A DNA stretch of 64,000 nt from Lepidostoma basale (GCA_022606425.2 JAHDVF020000053.1:992001-1056000); one strand, 5' to 3'. Positions 1-10,540 are shown, numbered from the stretch's first letter. The notes: generated from the sequence alone by a model not told the origin. Numbers and translations: made by a program.

Positions 1-410
1 CCTCCTCCCTTCCTTTCCACTCGTTTCTATTTTCTGCCAGCTTCAGCCACATTCCCCCCCCCCCCCACGGCAGCAATGTCATCGGTCCACCTTTTTTGCA
101 GCCTGCCGACGCTTCTCCTATTTTCCCATGGTCTCCACCTTATTATTTTTTAGATCCATCTATCCTCACCTTGTCTCGCCACATGGCCCGGCCATTGCAC
201 CTTCAGTCTCGCAAGTCGTTCCATGATGTCCGTTATTTTTGTTCGGGGTCTAATCTCCTCGTTTCTGATTTTGTCTCGGAGACTGACACCGAGCCTTTCC
301 ATGGAACGCTGCGTGTCTCTTAATCTCTCTACATTTCTCCTGGTGAGGGTCATAGTCTCCATCTCATTAGTCATCACCGGCAGTATGCATGAATCATAGA
401 CTTTTCTTTT
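1..410 (-). mobile_element. RTE-like LINE 3' fragment
   Basis: The minus strand encodes the C-terminal region of a non-LTR retrotransposon polyprotein: a stretch ending PVMTNEMETMTL, then RSMERLGVSLRDKIRNEE, KITDI and GHVAR, followed after a stop by a relic of the GRPPTRWTDD-type segment (VGRLQKRWTDDIAAVG). This order is typical of RTE-like elements downstream of the reverse transcriptase. The reading frame is broken near position 150 and the piece runs off the window's left edge. No catalytic domain is present, so it is a dead 5'-truncated copy. Confidence 0.8.
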
Positions 411-745
411 TAGACGTATTGGAGTTTCTTGTGTGTTTACTTAAGTGTTTGCTTCTCTATAAATCGTTTGAATAATGGTTCAGAGTTAACACAGGGAGAC
501 TGTTATCTTGATTTCGAGTCTTTAGAGATGTAAATACTTAATTAATGTTGCTACTATCATAAAACAACACAAATCTAAATATTCAAATGTTTCAGTTGTT
601 TGTAAGCTGATAATGATTTACACGCTATTTAATTTGTTATTAGGTGAGTCAAAGTATTTAAATTTTCACTTATATAACAAACATGTGTTCCTTTATCATA
701 AGAGAAGGATAAAAAAAACTACGGGAGAATGTACTGTTTATTGAA
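411..745. other. Unassigned AT-rich stretch
   Basis: No open frame, repeat with a second copy, or structural signal was recognised here. Confidence 0.5.
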
Positions 746-749
746 CAAT

Positions 750-850
750 GCCGCCTAACCCCATATTCGAAAACCCGAGTTCGATTCCCAGAGATGACAG
801 TGTGACAATAAGCTTCCTATCACATATAATGTATCATGAAAATCAATAGT
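750..850 (+). mobile_element. tRNA-Gly-like SINE, decayed copy
   Basis: A B-box-like GAGTTCGATTCCC near 778 is followed by ACAGTGTGACAATAAG and TATCACATATAATG, the same order of blocks as in the better copy at 10541-10775. The A-box half is badly eroded. Confidence 0.6.
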
Positions 851-1066
851 TAAAAAGTTGAATACGGTTAGTGGGTTTAAATAAACTGATGTACACAAGC
901 GTGTGGAAAGCAACGGGAAACTACATTAAAAAGACCCAATTGGTATCCCAAGAACCACCAAAGTTGTTAAAAAAAATCTTTGCTGTAAAAAATCCAAGGA
1001 TTGAGACTAGGGAAGAATCCGTATTAAATAATGAATATGTTTGTTTATACTCGTAATAAATATAAC

Positions 1067-1132
1067 AGTAATACTATTAATAATAATAATAATAATATTA
1101 ATAATCATAATAATAACAATTATTATTATTAT
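1067..1132. repeat. (TAA)n microsatellite, LINE tail
   Basis: Imperfect AAT/ATT trinucleotide run directly abutting the 3' side of the minus-strand LINE fragment at 1136-1385, so it probably began as that element's tail. Confidence 0.75.
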
Positions 1133-1135
1133 TCC

Positions 1136-1385
1136 CTGTTCTCCGGCACTACAACCCTTGGTGGGTCTTAGCCTCCTTCAAGAAACGTTTCCATCCCGTC
1201 TTGCCTCTGGCCGCCACCTCCCAGTGTTGTTGCTCCAGGACCCAACAGTCTGCCACGTCACCATTCAAACATCGCAGTCTCGGTCTGCTGATGCTTCTTC
1301 GCACTACTGGATTGTCATACAACACTCTTTTGGGGAGCTCCAGATCCCCCATACAGTGCAAAAAGTGCCCTAGCCAACGCAGTCA
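1136..1385 (-). mobile_element. LINE C-terminal fragment with (TAA)n tail
   Basis: The minus-strand frame reads LGHFLHCMGDLELPKRVLY, then RPRLRCLNGDVADC, WEVAARGKTGWKRFLKEAK and stops at THQGL. This is the usual end of an insect LINE protein (GHVLRM, GRPRLRWLDGV, GWKRFLKEAKTH). The RT is missing. A second trinucleotide run at 1407-1520 lies on the other side, so the insertion sits between two ATT-rich arrays. Confidence 0.75.
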
Positions 1386-1406
1386 GCTGTTAATCTTTAG
1401 AAACTT

Positions 1407-1520
1407 GATTATTATTATTATTATTATTAGTATTATTGTTTTTACTAAAATAATAATAATAATAATAACAATAATAATATATTTTTATTTTTACTATTAT
1501 TATTATTACGAGTTTTATTA
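1407..1520. repeat. (ATT)n-rich array
   Basis: Imperfect ATT/TAA trinucleotides with a switch of strand bias near 1448. Confidence 0.75.
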
Positions 1521-1529
1521 TTACAGTCA

Positions 1530-2255
1530 TGTAAATAAACATATTATTTTTCGAAAAATAATATTCACGAACGGTTTCACCAAAGAATAAGTATATTTTT
1601 CTCTTTCATTTTATCATTTACATTCAATTTGTTCACCCTTAAATGTCTCCTTAAATTGTCAGATAAATTGACACTTAGTTATAAAAAATGTGATATTTAA
1701 ACAATACATGTAAACTGATGGTTAACACTTCAGATCTCTGACACAGTCCCAGTTATAATTTATCGAAATAGCTTTTTCTTCCGTCACGGAAAATCTATCA
1801 TCGTTTGCAAAACTAGGATCCAACGACGAACAAGATTTGGTCATAAATCTTTCACGGGTTTCTGTTGACTATCATTTTGTAATGATAATTGATAACACGA
1901 AATAACTTTGCCTTTGCCAAAATTGTTTAGTACTTCACAAATATTTTTTTATTTAAAAATATATGAAAGGCAAAAAAATATATAAAAGTTCTGAAGTATA
2001 AATTTTAGCAAGTCAGAATGCCACCAGTGACAGAGGTATTTGGAGTATTTTTTAAATGAATTAATTAATATGAGGATATAAAATATGGGTGAACAATATC
2101 TGGGATACTTATAAATTCAATTAAAAAAATATGAGATTGTTAAGAAACCCTAAAATCAGAATCCCTAAAATTATTGAGAGGTTTATTTTGTGAAAATTAC
2201 TGTAATTACTTATTAACAAATAAAGAAAAATCAAAACATTTATTTTAAAATAGGT
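1530..2255. other. Unassigned AT-rich stretch
   Basis: No coding or repeat signal recognised. Confidence 0.5.
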
Positions 2256-2257
2256 TT

Positions 2258-2410
2258 ATTCATATTTCATGGGAATTACATGTTTTGCCTTGCTTAACCA
2301 TACTCAAACGTCTTTCCCGTTAAATGTAATAAAACTTCTAGAAAACAGACGTTTACATTCGTACTAATGATTTAATATGGAGTTTTACATTATTGTTTAG
2401 ATAAATAAAA
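2258..2410. repeat. FB1 fold-back copy, eroded
   Basis: One of about a dozen copies of a short fold-back family. Its arms carry ATTTCATGGGAATTACATGT on one side and CTTCTAGAAAACAGACGT then ATTCGTACTAATGATTTAAT on the other, ending in the family's outer block AATATGGAGTTTTACAT. The palindrome centre is damaged. Confidence 0.7.
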
Positions 2411-2447
2411 ATATGATGCTTTATTGTTAAGAAGCTAATCTGGGTGT

Positions 2448-2905
2448 ATTCAATACGAGATGAATATTTTATTTATGCTATTTAAAACGTCTGTTTCGTC
2501 TTGCTAAGGCATTATCAAATTTGATATTTAAAAATACCTAAGCAAGGGAAAACATGTAATGCCCATAATATATCGCACCGTGAGTGTAAAACCGAATTAA
2601 GTGCATATATACATTTTGGAGATATGGGAGTTTAAAGGTTTCATATTGCTTGGAAAAACTTTATTTTTTAATAAACTAATGATTTTCGGTTTATATGTAT
2701 ATTACTATACACCGAAAATGATTGGTTTATTCAAAAAACAGTTTTTCCAAGCAATATGAAACCTTTAAACTCCCATATCTCCAAAATGTATATTTGCACT
2801 TAATTCGGTTTAACACTCACGGTGCGATATGAAAACTGACGTTTTCGTTCGTATAAATGTTTTAATATGTAATTTAACATCGTTATTCAAGAAACAATAA
2901 AACGT
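2448..2905. repeat. FB1 fold-back copy split by FB2
   Basis: The left part (2448-2569) contains AAGGCATTATCAAATTTGATA and GCAAGGGAAAACATGTAATG. The right part (2831-2900) resumes with GAAAACTGACGTTTTCGTTC and ends with the FB1 outer block. Between them lies a different inverted repeat (2570-2830), so FB1 is the older element. Confidence 0.7.
2570..2830. repeat. FB2 fold-back element, arms about 110 bp
   Basis: Ends are ATATCGCACCGTGAGTGT and its reverse complement. The arms (about 2570-2680 and 2727-2830) are near-perfect inverses across TTAAGTGCATAT, GGAGATATGGGAGTTTAAAG and CATATTGCTTGGAAAAAC, with an inner inverted ATTTTCGGT / ACCGAAAAT pair. There is no coding capacity. It sits inside an FB1 copy; an ATAT duplication at the edges is possible but cannot be separated from the termini. 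Confidence 0.85.
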
Positions 2906-3078
2906 GGCATGATCAAATAAAACAAATATTGAATGTCGGCCACGTGAGGAGTCGCGAGTGCATGACACGATGTATCAATGTTGAGAAAGCGAGAGAAATA
3001 TGTCAAGAAAGAATAGTGTGGCAGTCCATTCTTTCTGCCTACCCCTTCGGGGAGACGGCGTGATAGTTAGTTAGTTAA
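2900..3078 (+). mobile_element. TTAG-LINE 3' end
   Basis: Carries the family's last ~180 bp: AACGTGGCATGATCAAAT (coding for a TWHDQI-like motif), CATGACACGATGTATC, then GTGTGGCAGTCCATTC and a CCCC-TTC-GGGG hairpin at 3042-3052, stop codon, and tail GTTAGTTAGTTA. It abuts the end of the split FB1 copy. Confidence 0.85.
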
Positions 3079-3079
3079 T

Positions 3080-3670
3080 AAAATACTTAAAAATATCTGC
3101 CAAGGTATAATTTCAATCTGTGATTATGTAAATGGTTTTGAGAGAACTTGAGCCCTTATAATCCATCAGCCCAATTTATAAAATTCTCCGTAGGGTGATA
3201 TTAATGATTAATTAAAATAATATTCCGAAAGTTAGATAGACTGGAAAAGATGGATCGCTCAAGGGTTCTAGGAAGGTAATAAATAACCTAATAGGCGGAA
3301 GATAAATATTAATTATTTTAGGTTTCTTCCCACTATATCACTTTCGGATATTATTATATTGGTTTCTTAGTCGGGATAATAATATTCAGGTCTTTTACTA
3401 ATTAATTGCAGGATAAAAAATAATCATATTGAAAGCTTTTCTTATTCACGATTTAATTGTTGATTTGACCACTTTTGTCGATTTCCAATTGAAGAGTAAA
3501 AAATAAAAACACAAATATGACTATTTTTTCCACAAATTGTAACACCATTACTTAAAAGGATTATATGGCATCACATCATGTACGTATCAAAACTCAAAAT
3601 ATATATAATATTAAACTTTTATTATAATTCATATTCTTCTATTTAAACTTATATTGAAAATGCATAAAAT
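3080..3670. other. Unassigned AT-rich stretch
   Basis: Short inverted blocks near 3195-3345 (ATTAATGATTAATTAAAATA and similar) but no second copy seen in the window. No genes. Confidence 0.45.
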
Positions 3671-3675
3671 ACAAG

Positions 3676-4202
3676 AGGCGGAAAAATGGAGAAAGACATC
3701 GAAAGAAGGGTTGGTGCTGGGAATAAAATAAATGGCGTACTCAAAGTCATTACTACAAAAATAAATATATGCACAGAAGCAAATATGGCAGTACACAGTG
3801 GAGTTCTAGTGCCAACGCTCGTGTATGGAAGTGAAGCTTGGAGCTGACAAAAAAGGATGAAATCAGGATAAACGCCGTAGAAATGAGATCACTAAGAATA
3901 ATGTATGTGAAAACGTTGTATGATAGAATACCAAACGATGAAATAAGAAAGAAATGTAAGGCAGATGACTGCATCATGGATAAAATTTAAAAAAATATCC
4001 CTGAGATGGTTTGGACATATGAAACGAATGGATGAGAGTATAATGGTTAAAAAGTTGTACACAAGCAGCGTGAGTGGAAAAAGAAGCCGAGGATGACCGA
4101 GGAAAAAATGGCGTGACCAAATTCATCAGGCCCCATTTGAAGTCGGAATAAACGACGTGCGTGCATGGTACGATGGATGAATGTAGAGGAAGCCCGAGAG
4201 GT
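3676..4202 (+). mobile_element. TTAG-LINE C-terminal region
   Basis: From 3684 the frame reads MEKDIERRVGAGNKINGVL, then MAVHSGVLVPTLVYGSEAWS and a stop. Frameshifted continuations give EMRSLR, GRPRKTW-like and RACMVRWMN-like relics. This copy reaches about 100 bp further 5' than most copies here and so shows what normally precedes the common truncation point. The 3' tail is missing because the piece is joined to an RTE-like fragment at about 4203. Confidence 0.85.
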
Positions 4203-4505
4203 AAAACTATTTTGGAATTGGGCTAGTGGAATTGGGCTAGCCATAAGTGAGAACATCAGATGATCAGTGGACCAGATGGACCCTGGAGTGGCAACCGAGA
4301 ACCTGTCACAGAAACCCGGGGAGACCACAAGCAAGATGGCCGGATGATGTAAAAAAAGGGGGTGAATGGCAATGGCACAGAGTGGCGTAGGATACAGTTA
4401 TGGAAGTTGGAAAGGAAGGCCTATGTCTAACATTGGACGACTCAGGGCTTTTCAGCAGGCAAGGACATTCATATGTCCAGCAGTGGACGACAACGGCTGT
4501 CTAAG
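4203..4505 (+). mobile_element. RTE-like LINE 3' end, two pieces
   Basis: A GHIS-type block (GCCATAAGTGAGAACATC), then WTRWTLEW-like and GRPQARWPDD-like relics in broken frames, ending in AAGGCCTATGTCTAACATTGG. A second terminal block (CATATGTCCAGCAGTGGACG) follows at 4465-4490, so two 3' ends lie in tandem. A short direct repeat (GGAATTGGGCTAG twice, 4213-4240) marks the junction with the TTAG-LINE. Confidence 0.65.
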
Positions 4506-5985
4506 TAAAGTAATTAAGTATTTACGGGAAAGAAATGTATTTAAAGGTGGTAATATATAACTGTATCAATTATTTATCTAAGATATTTATTATAATAAAT
4601 TAAAGTGGAACGTAAGCAGCGATGTTTTCTCAATCCCAAGTTTATTATGTACAATGGAATTCCAACGTTTTAACGCCCTAACATTCAATTAAATAAATTT
4701 CGTTTTATTAATATAAAACGAAAGATATAAAGATAATTTTAGGTAATGAATCCAAATTCTGAAATTTCATTAAAAATGTTATAATATTATGTATATATTT
4801 CCTGATGAGCAGATTTTGCATGGCACGAAATAATTTGAACGATGTTGGTTACATTTTGTGGAACATATTCAAATTAATTTAATGGCCAACCTTGGAACAT
4901 ATAAATAAAATAACATAAAGTAAAATTTTAAACCTATTTAAGTAAAATTTTAAAACACATATACATATATCAGACGTTGAGACGTTTGATAATTGAAGTC
5001 TAATAAGGAGTCACCTTGTTGCCGACTATGTGAGGGTTAGCCAACCTTCAATTAAATATAACTTAAGCAATTGTGAAATTTTCTAAGGAAATTTGTTTCT
5101 CTTTTACTGATATTAAGGATTGATATGGTATTATATGTTCCGGATGATTATTTTAGACTGCGTAGGCACATACTGTTTTATCTCCCAATATGCCGAACCA
5201 ACATTCAGAAGACAATTATTATCAGAAGAAAATACATTCAGAAAACAATTATTCTTGACTTTAGAGAGTATATTGTATTCCTAAGTAGAACCATCACTCA
5301 AGCGTTTCTGGTATTTTGTAATTATTTTTCACCTGTTATTTTACTGTTATTATATTTTACTCAATGTCTCAAACATAAATATTAATTTGTTATAACTTGA
5401 GAAATAAACTGATTTGATTCGATTTGATTATACTCGTAATATAATATTTTGGAAATTGAGCCAGCTAACACAGCACCTTGCTAACAGAGATTATTTTTTT
5501 CATTTAATCAAAGCCTCTCGTTATTTATTTATGTCTCCTTTATATTTTACGGTGACATTTTTCTTTCACGTTCTATGTGAGCTATTGATGTTTATCGAAA
5601 AAGCGCGACTTATAAATAAAGTACAAAACAACGTTTTTACGATGAGCGTATCTAAAGTAGTAAATATAGCATTACTATATAACACCTCGCCGAAAAATGT
5701 ATGAAAATTATAGTCACGTATCTCAAATCTCAAAGGAGCATAAAAAACATTGTGACTTGTCGACTAGTACTTTAACGGGAGTCAGAGTAGGCGGTTACTT
5801 TATGTAAACTACCACTGGGAAAACCGTCTTATGTCCCAAAATACTTTTTGCAGAGTGCTAACTTCTGTAAACAAAAATAGAATATTTTCTTATACGGTAC
5901 ATCATGTCAAGAACCAGAGAACTTGATTTATAGTAAACTAACTAACTAACAAAATTATGTTATTTCCTGACATATAATATTCTAG
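4506..5985. other. Unassigned AT-rich stretch
   Basis: The open frames at 5125-5385 and 5414-5704 show low-complexity composition and no recognisable domain. I see no supported gene here. Confidence 0.5.
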
Positions 5986-5989
5986 CAAA

Positions 5990-6165
5990 TAGAAATATAT
6001 CCACAGAAGCAAAGATGGCAGTACACAAAGGAGTTCTAGTGCCAACTCTTATGTATGGAAGTGAAGCTTGGAGCTGGCAAAAGAAGGATAAAGCAGGATA
6101 AACGCAGTAGAAATGAGATAACTAAGAAGAATGTGCGGGAAAACGTTGTATGATAGTAATCGCAG
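5990..6165 (+). mobile_element. TTAG-LINE internal fragment
   Basis: CCACAGAAGCAAAGATGGCA starts the piece, followed by codons for VPTLMYGSEAWSWQKKD and a frameshifted EMR-LRRMCGKTLYD. It ends at ATGATAG without a tail: the 3' half is lost. Confidence 0.85.
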
Positions 6166-6249
6166 TGTACTTACTTTAAAGAAATCGAAACAAACGAAGA
6201 AATAATACGAAAGTGTCACAATTTACATTCTTCTTTTGCGAGTTCCCAA

Positions 6250-6416
6250 CAAGATGATTTTTTGAGTTGAGTCGTTTTCGTCCTGAAAGTGCGATATAGG
6301 CCAAGCCATAGAGGGCTCCCTCCGCTTACCCTAAGCTCTTATAGGCGCAACGACGCCTTTCGTCAGCTTCACTCGTGCACTCTCTAGGCCCGTCCCCCGT
6401 CTAGTTAAAAAAAAAA
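6250..6416 (+). other. GC-richer island ending in poly(A)
   Basis: A compact GC-richer block (TAGAGGGCTCCCTCCGC, CGCAACGACGCC, TAGGCCCGTCCCCCG) followed by an 11-A run. Composition differs sharply from the flanks. A retroposed RNA is one possibility, but I did not recognise the parent and saw no second copy. Confidence 0.3.
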
Positions 6417-6484
6417 ATTGTTGCATATATGTGCAACCATGGTCACATAAACTACGGTACTATCCTTCGATATGCGATGTGGAT

Positions 6485-6655
6485 AATGCTGTGCAATGAC
6501 GAAGACTGCGAAGACGTACTGGAGAGACCATGTGGAGAAAGAAGCAAATAAAGTACCAACTGGCATTCGACCTCCAGGAAGTACACCCACAAGATGGCGA
6601 GAATGTTGGACATCTTCATCCCAGAAACAGGCTCCCAGAAATAACAGGACAGAGT
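6485..6655 (+). mobile_element. LINE C-terminal fragment
   Basis: The frame reads TKTAKTYWRDHVEKEANK, then RPPGSTPTRWRECW. These correspond to the RRYWRDHV and GRPxxRWRD blocks of the better copy at 52590-53145. The 3' end is lost. Confidence 0.6.
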
Positions 6656-6659
6656 TCTA

Positions 6660-7200
6660 AATAAAACAGAACAATTAATAATTTTACGATGTATTTTAGT
6701 GGGTGAGTATCACATGTTTCTTTGGTATATAATTTAAATAATATGTTATAAAAAATGATTAAAAATACGTAATCTTTAAAAAAAAATACTTATAATATAT
6801 TTTTTAAAACGGAGAACACGAGCTAAGAATACCATATTTCTGACAACTGTTATGTTTTTATAAAGGTAAAAGTTTGTTCCTTTTTTTAAATGTTTATTGA
6901 GTCTGTCAAAAGCATTTAATTTTTATGTTTCCACAAATCGAAAGCCTTTATATGGTAATTTATGCTTATTTTCAGGCTTCATATTTTTAAGTACTGACCA
7001 TGTAAAACATTTGCCATCATGCAACATTTTTAGTAAATAATTTATTTTTACTATAGAATACGTTTATTTTTAATTTCGTACCATTAAGATTAAAAAAATC
7101 ATATACTCACTTACTTCTATTTAAAATACCCATTTGGTTTTATGAAATAATTAAAATATCTCAAATGGTGGCTGTATAAAAAAATCGTGCAATAATCACT
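6660..7200. other. Unassigned AT-rich stretch
   Basis: No coding or multi-copy signal recognised. Confidence 0.5.
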
Positions 7201-7204
7201 TATG

Positions 7205-7382
7205 TAGATAATTAATACGAATGAAAACGTCAGTTTTCTATAAGTTTTATTATATTTTATGGGAATGAAACGTTTCGCCCTTCTAAGGCATTATCAAATG
7301 TGAACAATAAACTGACGTTTTCATTGGTATTAATTATTTAATATGGAGTTTTACATCATCGTTCAAGAAACAATAAATCACT
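7205..7382. repeat. FB1 fold-back copy
   Basis: Left arm AATACGAATGAAAACGTCAG, then TTATTATATTTTATGGGAAT and CGTTTCGCCCTTCTAAGGCA. The right arm is shortened and resumes at AACTGACGTTTTCATTGG, ending AATATGGAGTTTTACATC then GTTCAAGAAACAATAAAT. Confidence 0.85.
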
Positions 7383-7384
7383 TA

Positions 7385-8105
7385 TGTAGATTCCATATTA
7401 ATGTAATACATATTGAAAAAATAATAGTCATATAATATTTTTTTTATAATAATACATAATGTGAGCAGAAATAATGATATTTAACAGGAAACGAAACGAA
7501 GTCCGCTGAAAAAGGAGCCGGGTGTTCAATCCTCTAGATAACATTATTATTTGAAATTTAATACGAAACTCTAAAATATTTATTTAATAAAATAAAACGT
7601 AATTTAAAATTGATTATTAAATTTAAGTCTAGATAAACTTAAGGCGTTTTGAAAGGGATAATTATTCAATTGAATTTAATTTTCAATGTAATCCAGATAT
7701 CCGACTGTCCTTAGTTCATGTGCAATAGACAGGAAGGGAGCGATTATGAAAACCCGGTTTAGTTTCGAAGGAAATTATTGTAGTAGCTAAGGAATTTGTC
7801 AACTTGAATTCTTAACCCTCGTTAAATAAGTCCGCGTCATTTATACCAACAACGGACTCTGATTTACTTTATAAATGTATTTAGATAATAATACTGTGGC
7901 CTTTGCAAAAATGTGAAACTTTTGATTTTAATCTTGAGCTTAAAAAAGTTTTAAGTTCGTTCTGTGTCAACATTGAATGAAAAAGTTTAAACTACATAGG
8001 TCCCATTCGTCCATCATATTTGTTGAATTATTTAATAAAGGTTTAAATATGGAAAAGTATTCCCATTTTCTCATATTTTAACCTATATTTAATAATTTCT
8101 TTATA
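7385..8105. other. Unassigned AT-rich stretch
   Basis: No coding or multi-copy signal recognised. Confidence 0.5.
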
Positions 8106-8108
8106 TCA

Positions 8109-8236
8109 AATAGATGAAGACCGAGGAAAACGCGGCAGTATCTAATAAATAAAAAGTGAGGAGTCGGAGAAATCGACGTGGTGGTCTATTCTTTCTGTCT
8201 TCCCCTTTCGGGGATACGACAAAATGGTTAGTTTGT
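8109..8236 (+). mobile_element. TTAG-LINE 3' end, internally deleted
   Basis: GAAGACCGAGGAAAACGCGG, then AGGAGTCGGAGAAATCGACG, joined to TGGTCTATTCTTTCTGTC and the terminal hairpin. The tail is GGTTAGTTTG. About 60 bp normally lying between the arginine-rich block and the last exon-like block is missing. Confidence 0.8.
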
Positions 8237-8239
8237 TTT

Positions 8240-8990
8240 AAATATTAATGTTTTTAAAATGATAGAGATATTTAATAATTATAAAAACATCCGCTTTCTA
8301 AAAGGTGTGCAAAAACTATATTTTGATCTAACAGAAATCAAGATAAACATATTACAATTATATTATATAGATCATGTGTTTGAATTTATTTATTTACATA
8401 TCAAAGTTACTTTTTAGATATTAAAATCAGAAAGGAATCATCAAATAATATGACACGATATATTTTATTTTTATTAAGGGTAACATACAACGATATCAAT
8501 AACATATATATAATAAAACATTTGAAGAATATTACATGCTACCACAAATATAAAATAATAGTTAACAAATGACAGTGTGAAACGAGATTGAAGTTAAACT
8601 AAAACAAAATATAGCTAGACATAATATTTAATAAAATACTAACAGTACTGGAAATAAAAAAATAAATTAAGATACATAAAATAAAAGTAATATTCTCGTA
8701 TTATAATATCAATGTAACATCGTGGTCACATCCACGCCGAAATGTTGCTCCAATATTTTTTTTAAAATTTCTCTCGTTTAATGGAAAACATCGATGTATC
8801 CAAAATTCTAATTGTATTTGTCAGAGATTCGATACAATGCCGTGCTCTGAGCGTAGTTAGAGCGCGGCAAATCTCAATTTATTTGAGCTTTTCTGAGACA
8901 ATGTTATCGTTTAAAATCCATCCAAGATAACACCAATAGGACGCAGCAGTCAAACACCTTCCGTTAAAGGTTAATGAAAAGCATTAGATG
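8240..8990. other. Unassigned AT-rich stretch
   Basis: No gene or second copy recognised; a locally GC-richer patch lies at about 8840-8960. Confidence 0.45.
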
Positions 8991-8992
8991 AT

Positions 8993-9205
8993 TGTTAATA
9001 CGAATGAAAACGTCAGTTTTCTAGAAGTTTTATTATATTTTATGGGAATGACATGTTCCGCCCATCTGAGGCATTATCAAATGTCTTAGAAGGGCGAAAC
9101 ATGTCATTTCCATAAAATATAATAAAACTTCTAGAAAACTGACGTTTTCATTCGTAATAATTATTCAATATGGAGTTTTACACCATTGCTCAAGAAACAG
9201 CAAAT
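8993..9205. repeat. FB1 fold-back copy, near complete
   Basis: The best-preserved FB1 palindrome. Arm 1 is AATACGAATGAAAACGTCAG, TTTTCTAGAAGTTTTATTAT, TTATGGGAATGACATG. Arm 2 mirrors it. The centre is GGCATTATCAAATGTC. The outer block AATATGGAGTTTTACACC and GCTCAAGAAACAGCAAAT is present on the right. A hammerhead-like block (GGCGAAACATGTCATT) occurs in each arm. Confidence 0.9.
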
Positions 9206-9316
9206 TAGATAATCAAATGATTTTACTGAAATCTCTTGATGGAAGTTCATTTTAAATAATAATTAAATAAAACGATGTTTTTTAACTACTTCCACTTTTG
9301 TCTTTATTTAGACAGC

Positions 9317-9349
9317 GACCGGTTTCGCCAGGCTCGCTGGCATCGACAG
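9317..9349 (-). ncRNA. Hammerhead-like module, left arm of FB3
   Basis: Minus strand: CTGTCGA box, one extra T, a 5-bp hairpin stem GCCAG/CTGGC, GAAAC, CG, GTC. Five base pairs of helix I are possible (ACAGT with GCTGT, one wobble). Compared with the hammerhead core CTGANGA, the conserved A6 is T, which should impair catalysis. Confidence 0.4.
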
Positions 9350-9695
9350 ACTGTTAACACTATTGTAAACTTAGTCCTTTATATACATACAGATCAGGGG
9401 TGGTAAACATGATTCTATACAAAAATAATCTTCAAATATTTATGTAAATTTTTTTTTAATTTAACTATTGGTATTACAGGTATTCTTGGAGGTTCGTGTT
9501 TAATACAATGGGTTTTAATTTTTATTTAAAAACCCATTGTATTAAACACGAACCTCCAAGAATACCTGTAATACCAATAGTTAAATTCAGAAAAATTTTA
9601 CATAAATATTTGAAGATTATTTTTGTATAGAATCATGTTTACCACCCCTGATCTGTATGTATATAAAGGACTAAGTTTACAATAGTGTTACCAGT

Positions 9696-9728
9696 CTGTC
9701 GATGCCAGCGAGCCTGGCGAAACCGGTC
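9696..9728 (+). ncRNA. Hammerhead-like module, right arm of FB3
   Basis: Same module as the left arm, identical in the core including the A6 to T change; helix I pairs CAGT with GCTG (one wobble). Confidence 0.4.
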
Positions 9729-9794
9729 GCTGTCTAAATAAAGACAAAAGTGGAAGTAGTTAAAAAAAACATCGTTTTATTTAATTATTAGCAA

Positions 9795-10270
9795 ATTAGA
9801 TGCTTGCATTCAATATTTTTTTATTTATTGTTTTTATTCATTCAAAGCATAAACTTCAATCTGAAGCAATAAAAAGATTTTGAAATAAGACAGTAATCGT
9901 AATGTTATGTATGTTATACATGTAATACCATCTTGTATCGAGACGAAATACTCAAGAACCGTAAACATCGCTAAATAAATTCATGTGTCACGCTCTTTTT
10001 ATGCGTTTTGCCTTTTGGTGTCCCTTAAGCAATAAAATAACACAGTTCCTGAAGCAAACATCGATTTTCCTAAAAATAGTAAAATCCATTTCATACGAAA
10101 TTAGCATTTGTGTTCGCAGGAAATAAATATGAAACGATTTAGTCGATATTGTCATGACACATCTTATAACGGGAAACTTGAAGACATTTTTCGATTATTT
10201 TATATTGTAATAATTTCTAACACAAAAGTTTTTACTTTATCGAAATTCAAGCTTTATAACTGATTTAAAA
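9795..10270. other. Unassigned AT-rich stretch
   Basis: No coding or multi-copy signal recognised. Confidence 0.5.
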
Positions 10271-10428
10271 TAATGGAAAAGGTTTGGTTCAGAAAACAAA
10301 TTAATGGAGCTAATAAAGTAGTAAGAAACAAGGCTTTATCAATGAAAGGGAAAATGGCAACTAACAATGAAGTTCTGATTCAAACACTTGTATGGAAGCA
10401 TAGGATGTAACTGGCAGTCCATGGAAAA

Positions 10429-10540
10429 TGATTCGAGTAGATTATTCTATTATTCTATTAGTAGATTATTCACTTATTTTTAGATTATATATATTATAGA
10501 TTATTCTATTAGTAGATTATTTTATATTATAGATTATTAT
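10429..10540. repeat. Tandem TAGATTATTC-type units
   Basis: Repeats of TATTCTATTAGTAGATTATT. One unit recurs to the right of the SINE at 10791-10823, consistent with a long target duplication or later slippage. Confidence 0.65.

Larger units (their letters stand above)
9257..9790. repeat. FB3: 534-bp near-perfect fold-back with hammerhead-like arms
   Basis: Two arms of about 265 bp (9257-9522 and 9528-9790) are inverse copies, from TAATAATTAAATAAAACGAT at the ends to AATACAATGGGTTTT / AAAACCCATTGTATT at the centre, with only a few differences around 9450-9470 and 9583-9600. Loop is about 5-10 nt. There is no coding sequence. Each arm holds the block CTGTCGAT, a GCCAG-CTGGC hairpin, GAAACCGGTC. 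Arms this alike suggest young age or gene conversion. Confidence 0.9.

Noticed and set aside
5125..5704. Two adjacent open frames of 86 and 96 codons
   Set aside because: Hydrophobic, AT-driven composition, no domain, no splice or promoter context that I could support.
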